From: a virus
Virus record (IMG/VR): IMGVR_UViG_3300042328_000493
Coordinates: 1-45,860 of that record
Reading direction: 5' to 3' (one strand)
Length of the DNA: 45,860 nucleotides
This document shows, in pieces, positions 8,392-16,459 of the stretch. The notes below the pieces were generated by a model, which saw only the letters and a program-made list of their open reading frames with translations, made no database searches and was not told the origin of the DNA. How positions within the stretch are numbered: position 1 is the first letter of the stretch; each line of letters starts with the position of its first letter. The position numbers and the translations under genes are program-made.

Positions 8392-9042
8392 TTAGTTTTT
8401 ACAATTTGATAATTTGAGAGTTAGGTCTTGTATAATTCCTAGCTTTCTTTCTTTTATATAATTAGTCCAAAGGATGCTCCCTTCGTAGTTTTCTACATAC
8501 TTTTTTTTAAGGTAGGAATCAAGTGCGAAGATATCATCAAAAAAATCGGTATAGCTTCTTTTAAATAACTTCTCTATACCTTCTGGATAGGTAGTAAACA
8601 TTCTTTCATCTAACGTCTTATATAAGTATCTTCCATAAATAAACTCTTCTTTCTTTCTACCATTTAATAATGGATGTGCATGTATAGCAGCTTCTATAAA
8701 ATACTGCTCTACGTTCTTATTATATTCTATACGGTCTGTCTCTAAATCTGGTTTAAATTTAATAATAGTAGAATAATCGTATAAGTTGTTTATTAAGTTT
8801 GCAGCTTGGTATGTAGAGTGTAGTATTAGATACTTCTTTTCTTCATACATCGGAACTTCCATATTAATTGTAATCCTAGTCTTATGTTGATGTCTCATCA
8901 ACTTATTAACCCATCTTAAATTATCAGGAGTATTCCAAGTATGTACGTATGTGTGGACTTCTTCTTCCAGCTCTTCTATAAATTTTATAAAGTTATCTGA
9001 AAAGTTGGTTAGAAGTCCTGATATTATAACCGCTTTAGCCAT
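8392..9042 (-). CDS. Putative glycosyltransferase-like protein
   Basis: A 216-residue protein starting with a strand and small loop (AKAVIISGLLTNFSDNF) that resembles the opening of a nucleotide-sugar binding fold. VHTYVHTWN follows at about residues 29-37, and IIKFKPDL at about 93-100. The pattern VHTW ... (K/R)xRPDL is one I associate with polysaccharide-synthesis proteins of surface-glycan clusters. No DxD motif is obvious, so catalysis is uncertain. It overlaps the nucleotide-sugar dehydrogenase gene by 8 bases, indicating translational coupling. A role in glycan assembly fits the neighbourhood; an unrelated phage protein remains possible. Confidence 0.4.
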   Translation of the reverse strand: MAKAVIISGLLTNFSDNFIKFIEELEEEVHTYVHTWNTPDNLRWVNKLMRHQHKTRITINMEVPMYEEKKYLILHSTYQAANLINNLYDYSTIIKFKPDLETDRIEYNKNVEQYFIEAAIHAHPLLNGRKKEEFIYGRYLYKTLDERMFTTYPEGIEKLFKRSYTDFFDDIFALDSYLKKKYVENYEGSILWTNYIKERKLGIIQDLTLKLSNCKN

Positions 9043-10204
9043 TTAACCTTCTAGTATTACCGTAATGTATTACTCTGTTTATCTTTGATGTATATTCTCT
9101 CCAAGGATCTACTATCACTGATCCTTTAGGAAAATCAAAATCATGATGTTTCTTATAATGACCTAATAAGTATATTCCCTCAATAGGTTCTTCAATATCG
9201 TATAAAACTTTATAACCTTGCTCTTCTACATAATGTCCAACTAGTATTGAAGAAGACCCGTCTTCATAGTGTACTCCTGGTTTATAAGACTTACCTAATA
9301 TTATTACGGGTAATTTATGAAGTTTTGCGTAAAGAACCAACTTATTTGCTAGATTTTTTGCTTGCTTTTCTCTAGCTTTCATAATTGAGTCAAATAAGTC
9401 GTAACCTAATTTCAACTTTTCCGCTAAAAATCTTAATGCAATATTATCTCTAGGATGACAGCCGCCACCGTCTCCCATTCCAGCTTTCATGTAAGCAGGT
9501 CCTAATATTCTCTTTGTACTTCTCTCTAATGCTCCTGTTACTATATCTGTGTCTATATTTCCGTTCTTCTCTGCTACATCTTGTATCATATTAACAAGCG
9601 CTACTTTGGTTGAGATAAACGTATTGTAAAATATTTTTATTGATTCTGCTTCATCCCAGGTTCCTATTTCTATTCTAGTAGACGGATTTATAAAAGTAGA
9701 ATAAAAATCTGTAAGTAGTTTTGCATCTCCTGTTTCTGATCCATCTTCGGTACCTATAATTACCATTTCTGGATTAACCATATCATACTTAACGGTCCCC
9801 ATTGCAATCAGGTAGGGATTATATATAAATCTAAAGTTTTTAACTAGTGGTATAAACTCTCTTCTAATAGTCCCCGGGAGTACTGTAGAGATTAGTACTA
9901 CAAGTTGGTTTAAGTTTGTATGCTTATTAACTTTAGTTAAGACTTCTTTTACTATTGAGTAATCAAAATCCTTATTTGGTAAATGGGAAGTAGGGTACCT
10001 TCCGTCATAGTCTGGGTCATGAGGTGTTGGTACTGCTATGAATATTATATCTTTATCTTTACATACTTTTTCGACACTATCAACCATCTTCATAGAAGTC
10101 ACAATACTTGTATCAGTATCATATACTTCAATGTAATGTTTTTCTGACATTACTTCAGCAGCATCTTTTCCTAATTTACCTATTCCTATAAAACCTACTT
10201 TCAT
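9035..10204 (-). CDS. UDP-glucose/GDP-mannose-type nucleotide-sugar 6-dehydrogenase
   Basis: The 389 residues follow the family layout. An N-terminal Rossmann domain has GIGKLG (residues 7-12) and an acidic YDTD end of beta-2. Next come FIAVPTPHD and the STVLPGT segment, a central helical dimerisation domain, and GDGGGCHPRDN with the catalytic cysteine at about residue 249. The C-terminal domain has ILGKSYKPGV. These enzymes oxidise the C6 hydroxyl of UDP-glucose or a related sugar nucleotide to a uronic acid with two NAD+. Length is slightly below the usual 390-440. The specific sugar cannot be read from the sequence. It sits at the island's sheath-proximal end, coupled to the glycosyltransferase-like gene, so it probably supplies an activated uronic acid. 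Confidence 0.88.
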   Translation of the reverse strand: MKVGFIGIGKLGKDAAEVMSEKHYIEVYDTDTSIVTSMKMVDSVEKVCKDKDIIFIAVPTPHDPDYDGRYPTSHLPNKDFDYSIVKEVLTKVNKHTNLNQLVVLISTVLPGTIRREFIPLVKNFRFIYNPYLIAMGTVKYDMVNPEMVIIGTEDGSETGDAKLLTDFYSTFINPSTRIEIGTWDEAESIKIFYNTFISTKVALVNMIQDVAEKNGNIDTDIVTGALERSTKRILGPAYMKAGMGDGGGCHPRDNIALRFLAEKLKLGYDLFDSIMKAREKQAKNLANKLVLYAKLHKLPVIILGKSYKPGVHYEDGSSSILVGHYVEEQGYKVLYDIEEPIEGIYLLGHYKKHHDFDFPKGSVIVDPWREYTSKINRVIHYGNTRRLNG

Positions 10205-10208
10205 TTTA

Positions 10209-10700
10209 TTACTTTGCTTTATAATCTGATATCATTAAATTACCGGTAAAAATAGAGTGGTTTTTTGCAACAGTAATATGTGCTACTCTGCCTTGGCATG
10301 CCATATATCCTACTGTATCTACATTTACCCATTTTTCTCCATCAAATATCTTATGAACTTCAGCTTGTACTTTTACTAATTTTTCTTGACTAACGCCTTC
10401 AACTTCCGGTGCTTCGTCTGTAAAATATCCTAATAAGATATCTTCCTCTTGTTTTACGTATATAATAGAGTCAAGTGTTAATACCTGAGGAAGGTAGTTT
10501 ATTTTGATACCTTGGTAATATTTTTCATAATCTACATCTGGGTCAACTTCTACAGAGGTTATCTCAGACATTTCAAAAGTAGAATCTTCTGTATTATATG
10601 TAATGATAGATTCTCCTGGTTGTAATTCTTCTAAAGTTTTTTGAACAGATCCTAAATCTACTGATGCATCAAAGGATAGTGTGTATTTTGTAGTATTCAT
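10209..10700 (-). CDS. Hint-like domain protein without splicing residues
   Basis: A 163-residue beta-rich protein. Residues 26-48 (LQPGESIITYN...FEMSEITSV) and 143-158 (TVAKNHSIFTGNLMIS) resemble the first and last blocks of Hint (hedgehog/intein) folds, where the C-terminal block usually reads VxxxHNFFxNGxLxHN. The N-terminal Cys/Ser nucleophile and terminal Asn needed for splicing are absent, and the protein stands alone, so protein splicing is not expected. It has its own TATTTATA element 15 bases upstream (10716-10723), the only such element inside the accessory island, and lies 4 bases before the dehydrogenase gene. A structural or cleavage-related role is possible; the fold call is tentative. 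Confidence 0.42.
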   Translation of the reverse strand: MNTTKYTLSFDASVDLGSVQKTLEELQPGESIITYNTEDSTFEMSEITSVEVDPDVDYEKYYQGIKINYLPQVLTLDSIIYVKQEEDILLGYFTDEAPEVEGVSQEKLVKVQAEVHKIFDGEKWVNVDTVGYMACQGRVAHITVAKNHSIFTGNLMISDYKAK

Positions 10701-10715
10701 TTCTTAATATTTTTA

Positions 10716-10723
10716 TATAAATA
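10716..10723 (-). promoter_or_regulatory. TATTTATA element before Hint-like gene
   Basis: The coding strand reads CTATTTATATA, 15 bases before the ATG at 10700, in the 25-base gap after the SGNH gene. It is the only copy inside the accessory island and separates the coupled operon upstream from the Hint-like, dehydrogenase and GT-like genes. Confidence 0.55.
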
Positions 10724-10725
10724 GT

Positions 10726-11652
10726 TTAAATTAGTTTAGGTGATTTTACTGCTGTTCTTTTTTCAGAAAAAGTAGTTAAGTGTTCCGTAACTTGATTTGC
10801 AAAATGTTCATGACTCAAAGGTCCAGGATGATTACCGTCTCTAGCAAACCCGTCTGTTATTTTTTTATGATTTTCTATAAACTCAAAATACGGTACTAGT
10901 TGTTTTTTTGTAAGGTAGTTTGTTTTTAAATAAGAGTACAGAGGATAGTCCCATGTACTAAAGTAGGTTTCTATATTTTTAGATTGTGCAATTGCATCTA
11001 TATGAGAAACTGAACGAACTGCGTTATATATCTGTGTTTCTTCTGTAGCGTAGGTATAAAACTGCTCCCATTTTTCTTCTATATGATGTTGATGTACATT
11101 TGGAATTAAATTATAATACCACGTACCTACCTGGTTTTTCTGTTCTGGGTATTCTTCTCGCCAATGTGTTGGTAGAAGGAAGATTGCAATATCAATTGTA
11201 TATACGTCTGTTAAGTATTTAAACATTTTTAAACACTTAGTAATACTTCCTCCTGGATATCCTAAATTTATTAATTGAACCGGTTTATCTGTTCTAAGAA
11301 GTTTCTTTACTTGAGCATGCCAGGTTCCTTCTTCGTCTATACCTACACCAAATGTAAAACTACATCCAAATACAGCTACCCTTAAATGATCTGAATGAGG
11401 GGTATTTATACTCCAATCTCCTCGACAGGCATAGTCGTTTATGTAGTACCGTACGTCTTCGAATCTTAATTTTGTTTTTTTATCTTCAATAGCTTTTATT
11501 GTTTGGGTTTGTTCTGCGTAAGAAGTAAACTGAGTGTATCTATTTAATGCACCTTCAGCCCATGGGTCTAAAGTCATAATAGTCTTATACTCTCGTCTCA
11601 TTATATCACAAAAGTCCTTTACTGTATCTATTTTCCAAATTATATCTTTCAT
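10726..11652 (-). CDS. SGNH/GDSL-like hydrolase
   Basis: A 308-residue protein. After a ~90-residue N-terminal region comes VAVFGCSFTFGVG (about 93-104), where the Ser of GCSFTFG (about residue 98) matches the GDS nucleophile of block I. NLGYPGGS (129-136) provides a glycine-containing second block, and DGNHPG (272-277) provides the DxxH of block V. SGNH hydrolases commonly add or remove acetyl or acyl esters on sugars. There is no signal peptide, so it acts in the cell or virion. It is last in the tightly coupled operon running down from 23254, sharing one base with the radical SAM gene upstream. O-acetyl editing of a glycan is a reasonable guess. Confidence 0.68.
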   Translation of the reverse strand: MKDIIWKIDTVKDFCDIMRREYKTIMTLDPWAEGALNRYTQFTSYAEQTQTIKAIEDKKTKLRFEDVRYYINDYACRGDWSINTPHSDHLRVAVFGCSFTFGVGIDEEGTWHAQVKKLLRTDKPVQLINLGYPGGSITKCLKMFKYLTDVYTIDIAIFLLPTHWREEYPEQKNQVGTWYYNLIPNVHQHHIEEKWEQFYTYATEETQIYNAVRSVSHIDAIAQSKNIETYFSTWDYPLYSYLKTNYLTKKQLVPYFEFIENHKKITDGFARDGNHPGPLSHEHFANQVTEHLTTFSEKRTAVKSPKLI

Positions 11653-12926
11653 TAAAAGTAGGGCTTGAATTCTGGGTTAAGTTTTAAAAAGTCCTGGTTT
11701 CTAACTTTGTCTAGGTCTTTTGTTACTGTTATAAATCGTTTAAAAAATTCAGGATTACCTTCTTTCTTATTCATAATATCTAATAAAGATTCCCATCCAG
11801 AAAAAGGAATACCGTATTTAGCTTCCATACTTCTACCGTACTTAGTTATCTTCTCAGTTGCCAATTCTTTCAGTTCTTTAGGTAGAGTCTCTAACGCATA
11901 ATACATAGGGAAGAAGACAGGGTTAATATGAAACCTACTTGTAAAGTAGTGACTAGGGTCGAAAGGATATTTTTCGTGAGGTTTTTTATGAATAGGTATT
12001 AAACCCATATCGAAAAACTCTTTATGCATTTGATCTATTCTAAATATATTTAAAAGGCTAATCGTTGGATGTAACCAAAAGTCAATACCTGCTTCATTTA
12101 TCTTTATTAAATTCTCTCTTGTTTTAGCCCATTTACCGTTGTGTCTAACTAACTCAAAAAGATCTCCTGTACCGTCTATAGATAAACTTAAATGTACGTG
12201 TTTAAATTTTTTCCAAATATCAATTATATTTCTACCTTTATTCTCTAACATTGTAGCATTAGTAGAGTACTTTAACTTAACATCGTACAGGTTTCGCTCT
12301 TCAAGCATCTCAATAAGCTTCCAATGTTCTGGCATAATTAAAGGTTCTCCTCCTGCAAAGTGAATTTCTTTAGCTGTATGAATAGTCTCTTCAATATTAT
12401 CCCAAAACGTATTAGCTCCATCTAAGTTAATCAATCCTAAGTGTTCAGACTTGTCTCCAAACACCTGTACAAAGTCTTTAGTCCATGCTGTACTGAATAA
12501 AGGTGAGCAGGTTCTACATGCTAGGTTACAGTAATTACTAAATCTAAAGTCCCAGTATAGCAATCTCAACTCATCTATACTTCCATCTTCGTTTGTATTT
12601 TCAACTAGGTCTTCAACTTCATCAAACCAATGATCATTCATTCCGATTCGCATACTACCCATTCCGGACTTCTCCTTACTTACACAACGTGAACAAGAAG
12701 AAGGAAGTGGTTTACCTTCTAGCATTCCTTTTCTCATCGACTTAGCTTTATCGCTATTCATGATTTCAAATAAGGAATTATTGTTTACGTTACCTAGAGT
12801 AGATTGGTTATCTATAGGAGTCATACAACATGGATATGTTCTACCGTCGTTTACTACATGTAGGTGCATCCATAGTGCAGAGCAGAAATGTTCTGATTTT
12901 TTATAATCTTTAACTGAATTGCTCAT
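11652..12926 (-). CDS. Radical SAM protein with N-terminal twitch domain (third copy)
   Basis: The 424 residues carry the radical SAM core motif CX3CX2C at C133, C137 and C140 (NYCNLACRTC), followed by a glycine-rich HFAGGEPL segment as expected for SAM binding. Before the core lies a second cysteine set: C15-X12-G-X4-C33, then CSRC at C78/C81. This matches the first part of the SPASM/twitch auxiliary cluster signature but sits at the N-terminus, whereas SPASM/twitch is usually C-terminal. Such enzymes cleave SAM to a deoxyadenosyl radical and modify peptides, sugars or other substrates; this one's substrate is unknown. It overlaps the gene upstream by 17 bases. It is the most divergent of the three paralogues here, with CC at residues 33-34. 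Confidence 0.85.
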   Translation of the reverse strand: MSNSVKDYKKSEHFCSALWMHLHVVNDGRTYPCCMTPIDNQSTLGNVNNNSLFEIMNSDKAKSMRKGMLEGKPLPSSCSRCVSKEKSGMGSMRIGMNDHWFDEVEDLVENTNEDGSIDELRLLYWDFRFSNYCNLACRTCSPLFSTAWTKDFVQVFGDKSEHLGLINLDGANTFWDNIEETIHTAKEIHFAGGEPLIMPEHWKLIEMLEERNLYDVKLKYSTNATMLENKGRNIIDIWKKFKHVHLSLSIDGTGDLFELVRHNGKWAKTRENLIKINEAGIDFWLHPTISLLNIFRIDQMHKEFFDMGLIPIHKKPHEKYPFDPSHYFTSRFHINPVFFPMYYALETLPKELKELATEKITKYGRSMEAKYGIPFSGWESLLDIMNKKEGNPEFFKRFITVTKDLDKVRNQDFLKLNPEFKPYF

Positions 12927-14256
12927 TTAGTGTTTGTTTTAATGTAAATACTTCTGCCCTACTAGCTTGTATCATATGTGTATAGTTATGTTCAAGTATG
13001 TGAGACATTTCTCGTGTCATCTGTAATAACTCTCCGTGAGTTTTATTAGCTAGATCTTTCATAATATCTATGATTTTTTCCAACCTCTTTGTAAAAGAGA
13101 TTTCTTGATCATAAGACTCATCCCAAAATTCTCCAAATGTCTTAAAACCTAACTTTCGTAACTCTTCTAGAGTACCGGGATTACCAAATACTATAAAAGG
13201 TTGTAAGCAGTATATAGGTTTAAAGATTTTTTCTGATAGAAAGATAGTATCTTCTTCAAACAAAGTTTCTGTGAATACGTTTACAAATGTATTTAAGTGG
13301 AGTGTTTCGTTTAAATTGAATGCTAAGTTGTACTCTAAATTAGAATCTACAAAATAATCTTCTTCATTGTTGTAGTTACTAAGGAACTCCATCCCTGCTT
13401 TTTTATCATGCTTGTAATTATCTGCTACAAAAGCATCATATAAAGTCATCCAAGGATTGTTATATGTTCTAGTCCAGTGGTCTTTATCTAAGTCCTGGTT
13501 AGGGTCTAAGCTACGTTTTCCCATACTTAATACTGATGTATCTCGTAGTTGTGGGTTCTTTGCTATCTCTGTAAAAAGAACAATCCTATGAGTTCTAGGT
13601 CTTCTATTTAAAGAAAGAAACCTTTTAGGTTTTGGATATGCTCCTATGTATCTTCTTTTATCTTCAAATCCAATTCGAAAGAATTGATCATTACCTTCGT
13701 CTAGAAGATCTTCCTTTATAAACCACGGGTTAAGTAGAAAGTAATTACAAGTCCGTACTGTGAAGAGGGCATTTTCTGGTTCTTCATAATTCCATTTTAG
13801 GTTATTAGAAAGTACTAGTATATCCTCTTTTTTAAAATTATACTTTAATGCAAACTGGTTAATAGCATCAACTTCACTGTAATCTCTCTTCTTAAAATCT
13901 CCTTCAAATAAATGACTTAGTAATATCGCTCCTTGTTTCTGTTGTACTGCTTTAACAATTTTATCACTGAGTTTGTAGTACTTCTCATCACTTAATTTAT
14001 GGAAGGTAGTTTTATCTCTCAGTAAAATCGAGTACATAAACTTCTCAGAACCGTTTATAAGGTTGTCTACTGTGTCGTGTCCGAAATGGTGTTCTTGGTA
14101 ATCTAAATGTTTCTTAAAAAGAAAACCGTATACGTTATACTTAGATAGTTCATTATAGGTTCTAGGTAAATCTTCTGCCCCTACCATTCCATTTGGAAGA
14201 GGGTAAGGGTTTGGATATTCTTCTAAATCTACATATTTGTCGAATGCGAATTTCAT
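12910..14256 (-). CDS. Putative GT-B-like glycosyltransferase
   Basis: A 448-residue protein without a metal-binding DxD motif. The middle has RFLSLNRRPRTHRIVLFTEI (about 212-231), and about 340-400 reads TETLF, FLSEKIFKPIYCLQPFIVFG and LRKLGFKTFGEFWDESYD. The ...E.K.FKPI....PFI..G pattern resembles the acceptor/donor region of GT10 fucosyltransferase-like and related GT-B enzymes, and I recall it in marine phage proteins. There is no signal peptide or membrane segment. It sits between two radical SAM genes, with a 4-base ATGA-type overlap to one and 17 bases to the other. A glycosyltransferase is the best guess; the sugar donor cannot be told. Confidence 0.45.
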   Translation of the reverse strand: MKFAFDKYVDLEEYPNPYPLPNGMVGAEDLPRTYNELSKYNVYGFLFKKHLDYQEHHFGHDTVDNLINGSEKFMYSILLRDKTTFHKLSDEKYYKLSDKIVKAVQQKQGAILLSHLFEGDFKKRDYSEVDAINQFALKYNFKKEDILVLSNNLKWNYEEPENALFTVRTCNYFLLNPWFIKEDLLDEGNDQFFRIGFEDKRRYIGAYPKPKRFLSLNRRPRTHRIVLFTEIAKNPQLRDTSVLSMGKRSLDPNQDLDKDHWTRTYNNPWMTLYDAFVADNYKHDKKAGMEFLSNYNNEEDYFVDSNLEYNLAFNLNETLHLNTFVNVFTETLFEEDTIFLSEKIFKPIYCLQPFIVFGNPGTLEELRKLGFKTFGEFWDESYDQEISFTKRLEKIIDIMKDLANKTHGELLQMTREMSHILEHNYTHMIQASRAEVFTLKQTLNEQFS

Positions 14257-15875
14257 ATTAATTTACGTTTAAATCCAGGTCCATTATTATCAGATTCTTT
14301 TTTCAACAAATCAATTAGATCAATCATATCATCTTGCTGTTGATGATCTGGTTCTATATACTCCTGTGATCCTGGGTTATGCCATTGTGGGTTTAATACC
14401 CAGCCTTCTTCTTTAGCTTTCTTTAGAACATCATGCACGTATCTATTTGACTTAGCATCATCTCCGTCTATTACTTCTTTAAGTGCATCTAGTTTAGTTT
14501 CTGGTATAGAATCCCACCATGTTTTAATTTCTGGGAATGCAGCTAAAATATCTTTATTTCGTCTAACATCATATTGAGCGTAGAAAGATTTAAAGTCTCT
14601 TTCTCTACTTTCTAGTGATGAAGTAAAAGCGTGGCCTGTATCTACTTGTTTGATATATTCAATCATCCTAAGTATACCATCTCTTTCCATATCTAATAGC
14701 CCATTAGAACCTCCTTTCCAGTTTGCTTCTAACCATTTCTCAATATGAGCTGCTCTCTCCATTCGTATATCTACTGGTAGAGTTACGATTGACTGGAAAG
14801 AAGGAAAACGTAGAATATTAAAAGACATAATAGCAGCATGAGCTCCATGCTTTGCTTTTAATTTTAACATCTCATCCATAAACTCTGTAATAGAAAATAA
14901 ACATAATCCGTTTATAGTCATCATCACGTTCACAGACTTTACATTTGCCTCTTCGTTAACTCGGTACATGTTCTGCAACCAAGTCTTCCACTCAAGTCCG
15001 TATCTAATATACTCAGCCTGTAGTCCTGTAGCTTCACAAGAAGTATAAAGGTTAAACTCTTTAAAACTGTGAGTAGATTCTATAAGAGCATCTAACAATT
15101 CTTTCTTCTGCCCTAAGTTTGAATTTACCGCAAAAGGTACTTCACATTGAGGGTTTCGTTTCCACCAATCCATTAACTTCCAAAAATCTGGAGACATAGT
15201 TGGTTCACCTCCTGTTACTCTCAACTCTCTCAAAGAGTATTGTAATTCACCTTCCCACCATTTCCAAAAAGCTTCTATGTAAGGGTTACCTTCGTTTTTT
15301 CTACCATACGGCATTGCATGTCTTCCGTCATGTTGAAATGCTCCTGCACCATCAGAAACTAAGTTCTGATATGGGCCGAACTTTTTAATATCGTTTTGCC
15401 ATGTAGTTGAAAACGAAGCATTACAGTATGAGCAGCCAAAGTTACAGTTAGGATCGAAAGCAATCTCTAACGTCTTTAAGTCTACATCCTCTGTATACCC
15501 TAATTCTGTTCTAGCTTGTTTTAATTCTTCGTCTGTATAGATAACTGATTTGTAAACTCTATCAGATACTTTATCAGGACCTAAATCTTCTATCTTCCAA
15601 CAATACTCACACTCTTTAGGTCTTTCACCTTCCATCATTTGCTTACGGATAGCTTTCTTATAGGTTGTGTTATGAATTGCCTTATAAGACTTAGCTACTT
15701 CTTCTAGAGGTATTTTATGTGCAGGGGGGTGATGACAGCTTGCTGTCGTACCATTACCTAGCCAGATGGTAGCATTGTACCATTTAGCGCCACAAAAAGA
15801 TTGGGATAGTTTATTTATAACCCTTTCTCTATATTCCTGGAACGATTCATCGTCCTTTTTTGCGAAAACTCCCAT
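14253..15875 (-). CDS. Radical SAM protein with N-terminal twitch domain (second copy)
   Basis: A 540-residue protein. An N-terminal auxiliary cysteine set reads C28-X13-G-X4-C47 (FCGAKWY...TTASC), then CEYC at C89/C92. The radical SAM core follows with CX3CX2C at C144, C148 and C151 (NCNFGCSYC), and RVTGGEPTMSPDFWKL supplies the GGEP SAM-binding motif. It is closely similar in layout to the 16416-17813 protein (shared SCHHP...HKIPL, YKK, CEYC/CNYCWK and EAFWKWW segments), so the two arose by duplication. The C-terminus is longer, ending in an acidic and Gln-rich tail. It shares one base with the LamG-like gene upstream and 4 bases with the gene downstream. Peptide or sugar modification is likely but unassigned. 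Confidence 0.88.
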   Translation of the reverse strand: MGVFAKKDDESFQEYRERVINKLSQSFCGAKWYNATIWLGNGTTASCHHPPAHKIPLEEVAKSYKAIHNTTYKKAIRKQMMEGERPKECEYCWKIEDLGPDKVSDRVYKSVIYTDEELKQARTELGYTEDVDLKTLEIAFDPNCNFGCSYCNASFSTTWQNDIKKFGPYQNLVSDGAGAFQHDGRHAMPYGRKNEGNPYIEAFWKWWEGELQYSLRELRVTGGEPTMSPDFWKLMDWWKRNPQCEVPFAVNSNLGQKKELLDALIESTHSFKEFNLYTSCEATGLQAEYIRYGLEWKTWLQNMYRVNEEANVKSVNVMMTINGLCLFSITEFMDEMLKLKAKHGAHAAIMSFNILRFPSFQSIVTLPVDIRMERAAHIEKWLEANWKGGSNGLLDMERDGILRMIEYIKQVDTGHAFTSSLESRERDFKSFYAQYDVRRNKDILAAFPEIKTWWDSIPETKLDALKEVIDGDDAKSNRYVHDVLKKAKEEGWVLNPQWHNPGSQEYIEPDHQQQDDMIDLIDLLKKESDNNGPGFKRKLI

Positions 15876-16459
15876 TATAATTTATGTATAAAATTTAGGT
15901 TACCGGATATATCAACAGACTTATCAAATACAAACTCTTCGAAATTATGATGAGCTAAGACTCCTGTTATTCCTTTTAATATAAATTCATGAAGATCTAA
16001 ACTTGTATAATTTAGGTTGAAGTTATTTTTAGGAAAATTACCTGCACCGAATATAATATGCGGGCTATTATCTAATCCAAAAACCTTATTATCTAAATCA
16101 ATCTCGTGAATTAATTCCTTATTAATAAATATTCTTAAGTACTTATTTGGTTGGTGTTCTACAGTTATTAATACTTCCTCTCCTACTTTAATTAATGAAG
16201 GTAGATTAATGTATGCTGTTTCTTCTTCTGTAGTATATGCAAAAACCATTCCTTCTGAATGGATATCTAATCCTGTATATTTAGGAAGTATTGCAAATAT
16301 TGTTTTTCTTTCTACCGGTTCTTCCGTCAAAGTGAATCTAAGATCAAACTCAAAGTAACAATCTCCTCTTAGTATTTTGTTTGCCGGATTTTCTGGAAAC
16401 GTATCACAGATGCTACTAGGCCAAAATACCCACGGTTCTCCTGTTTTTAATTTTAGCAT
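15875..16459 (-). CDS. LamG/concanavalin-like sugar-binding domain protein
   Basis: A 194-residue beta-rich protein with no signal peptide. It has alternating strand patterns typical of a LamG/concanavalin jellyroll: CYFEFDLRFTL, TIFAILPKY, VLITVEHQPNKYLRIFINKE (the ..v....yi.g. strand), and IIFGAGNF then LDLHEFIL near the end, matching the final ...iyi...v.ei strand. It resembles the C-terminal halves of the two GT7-LamG proteins upstream. Its ATG lies 44 bases inside the end of the radical SAM gene, an unusually long overlap for this operon. A carbohydrate-binding partner for the enzymes around it is the most likely role. The fold call rests on strand pattern, so confidence is moderate. Confidence 0.5.
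   Translation of the reverse strand: MLKLKTGEPWVFWPSSICDTFPENPANKILRGDCYFEFDLRFTLTEEPVERKTIFAILPKYTGLDIHSEGMVFAYTTEEETAYINLPSLIKVGEEVLITVEHQPNKYLRIFINKELIHEIDLDNKVFGLDNSPHIIFGAGNFPKNNFNLNYTSLDLHEFILKGITGVLAHHNFEEFVFDKSVDISGNLNFIHKL

Noticed and set aside
10209-10700. Functional intein
   Set aside because: No N-terminal Cys/Ser nucleophile, no C-terminal Asn, and no flanking extein. Only a Hint-like fold is suggested.
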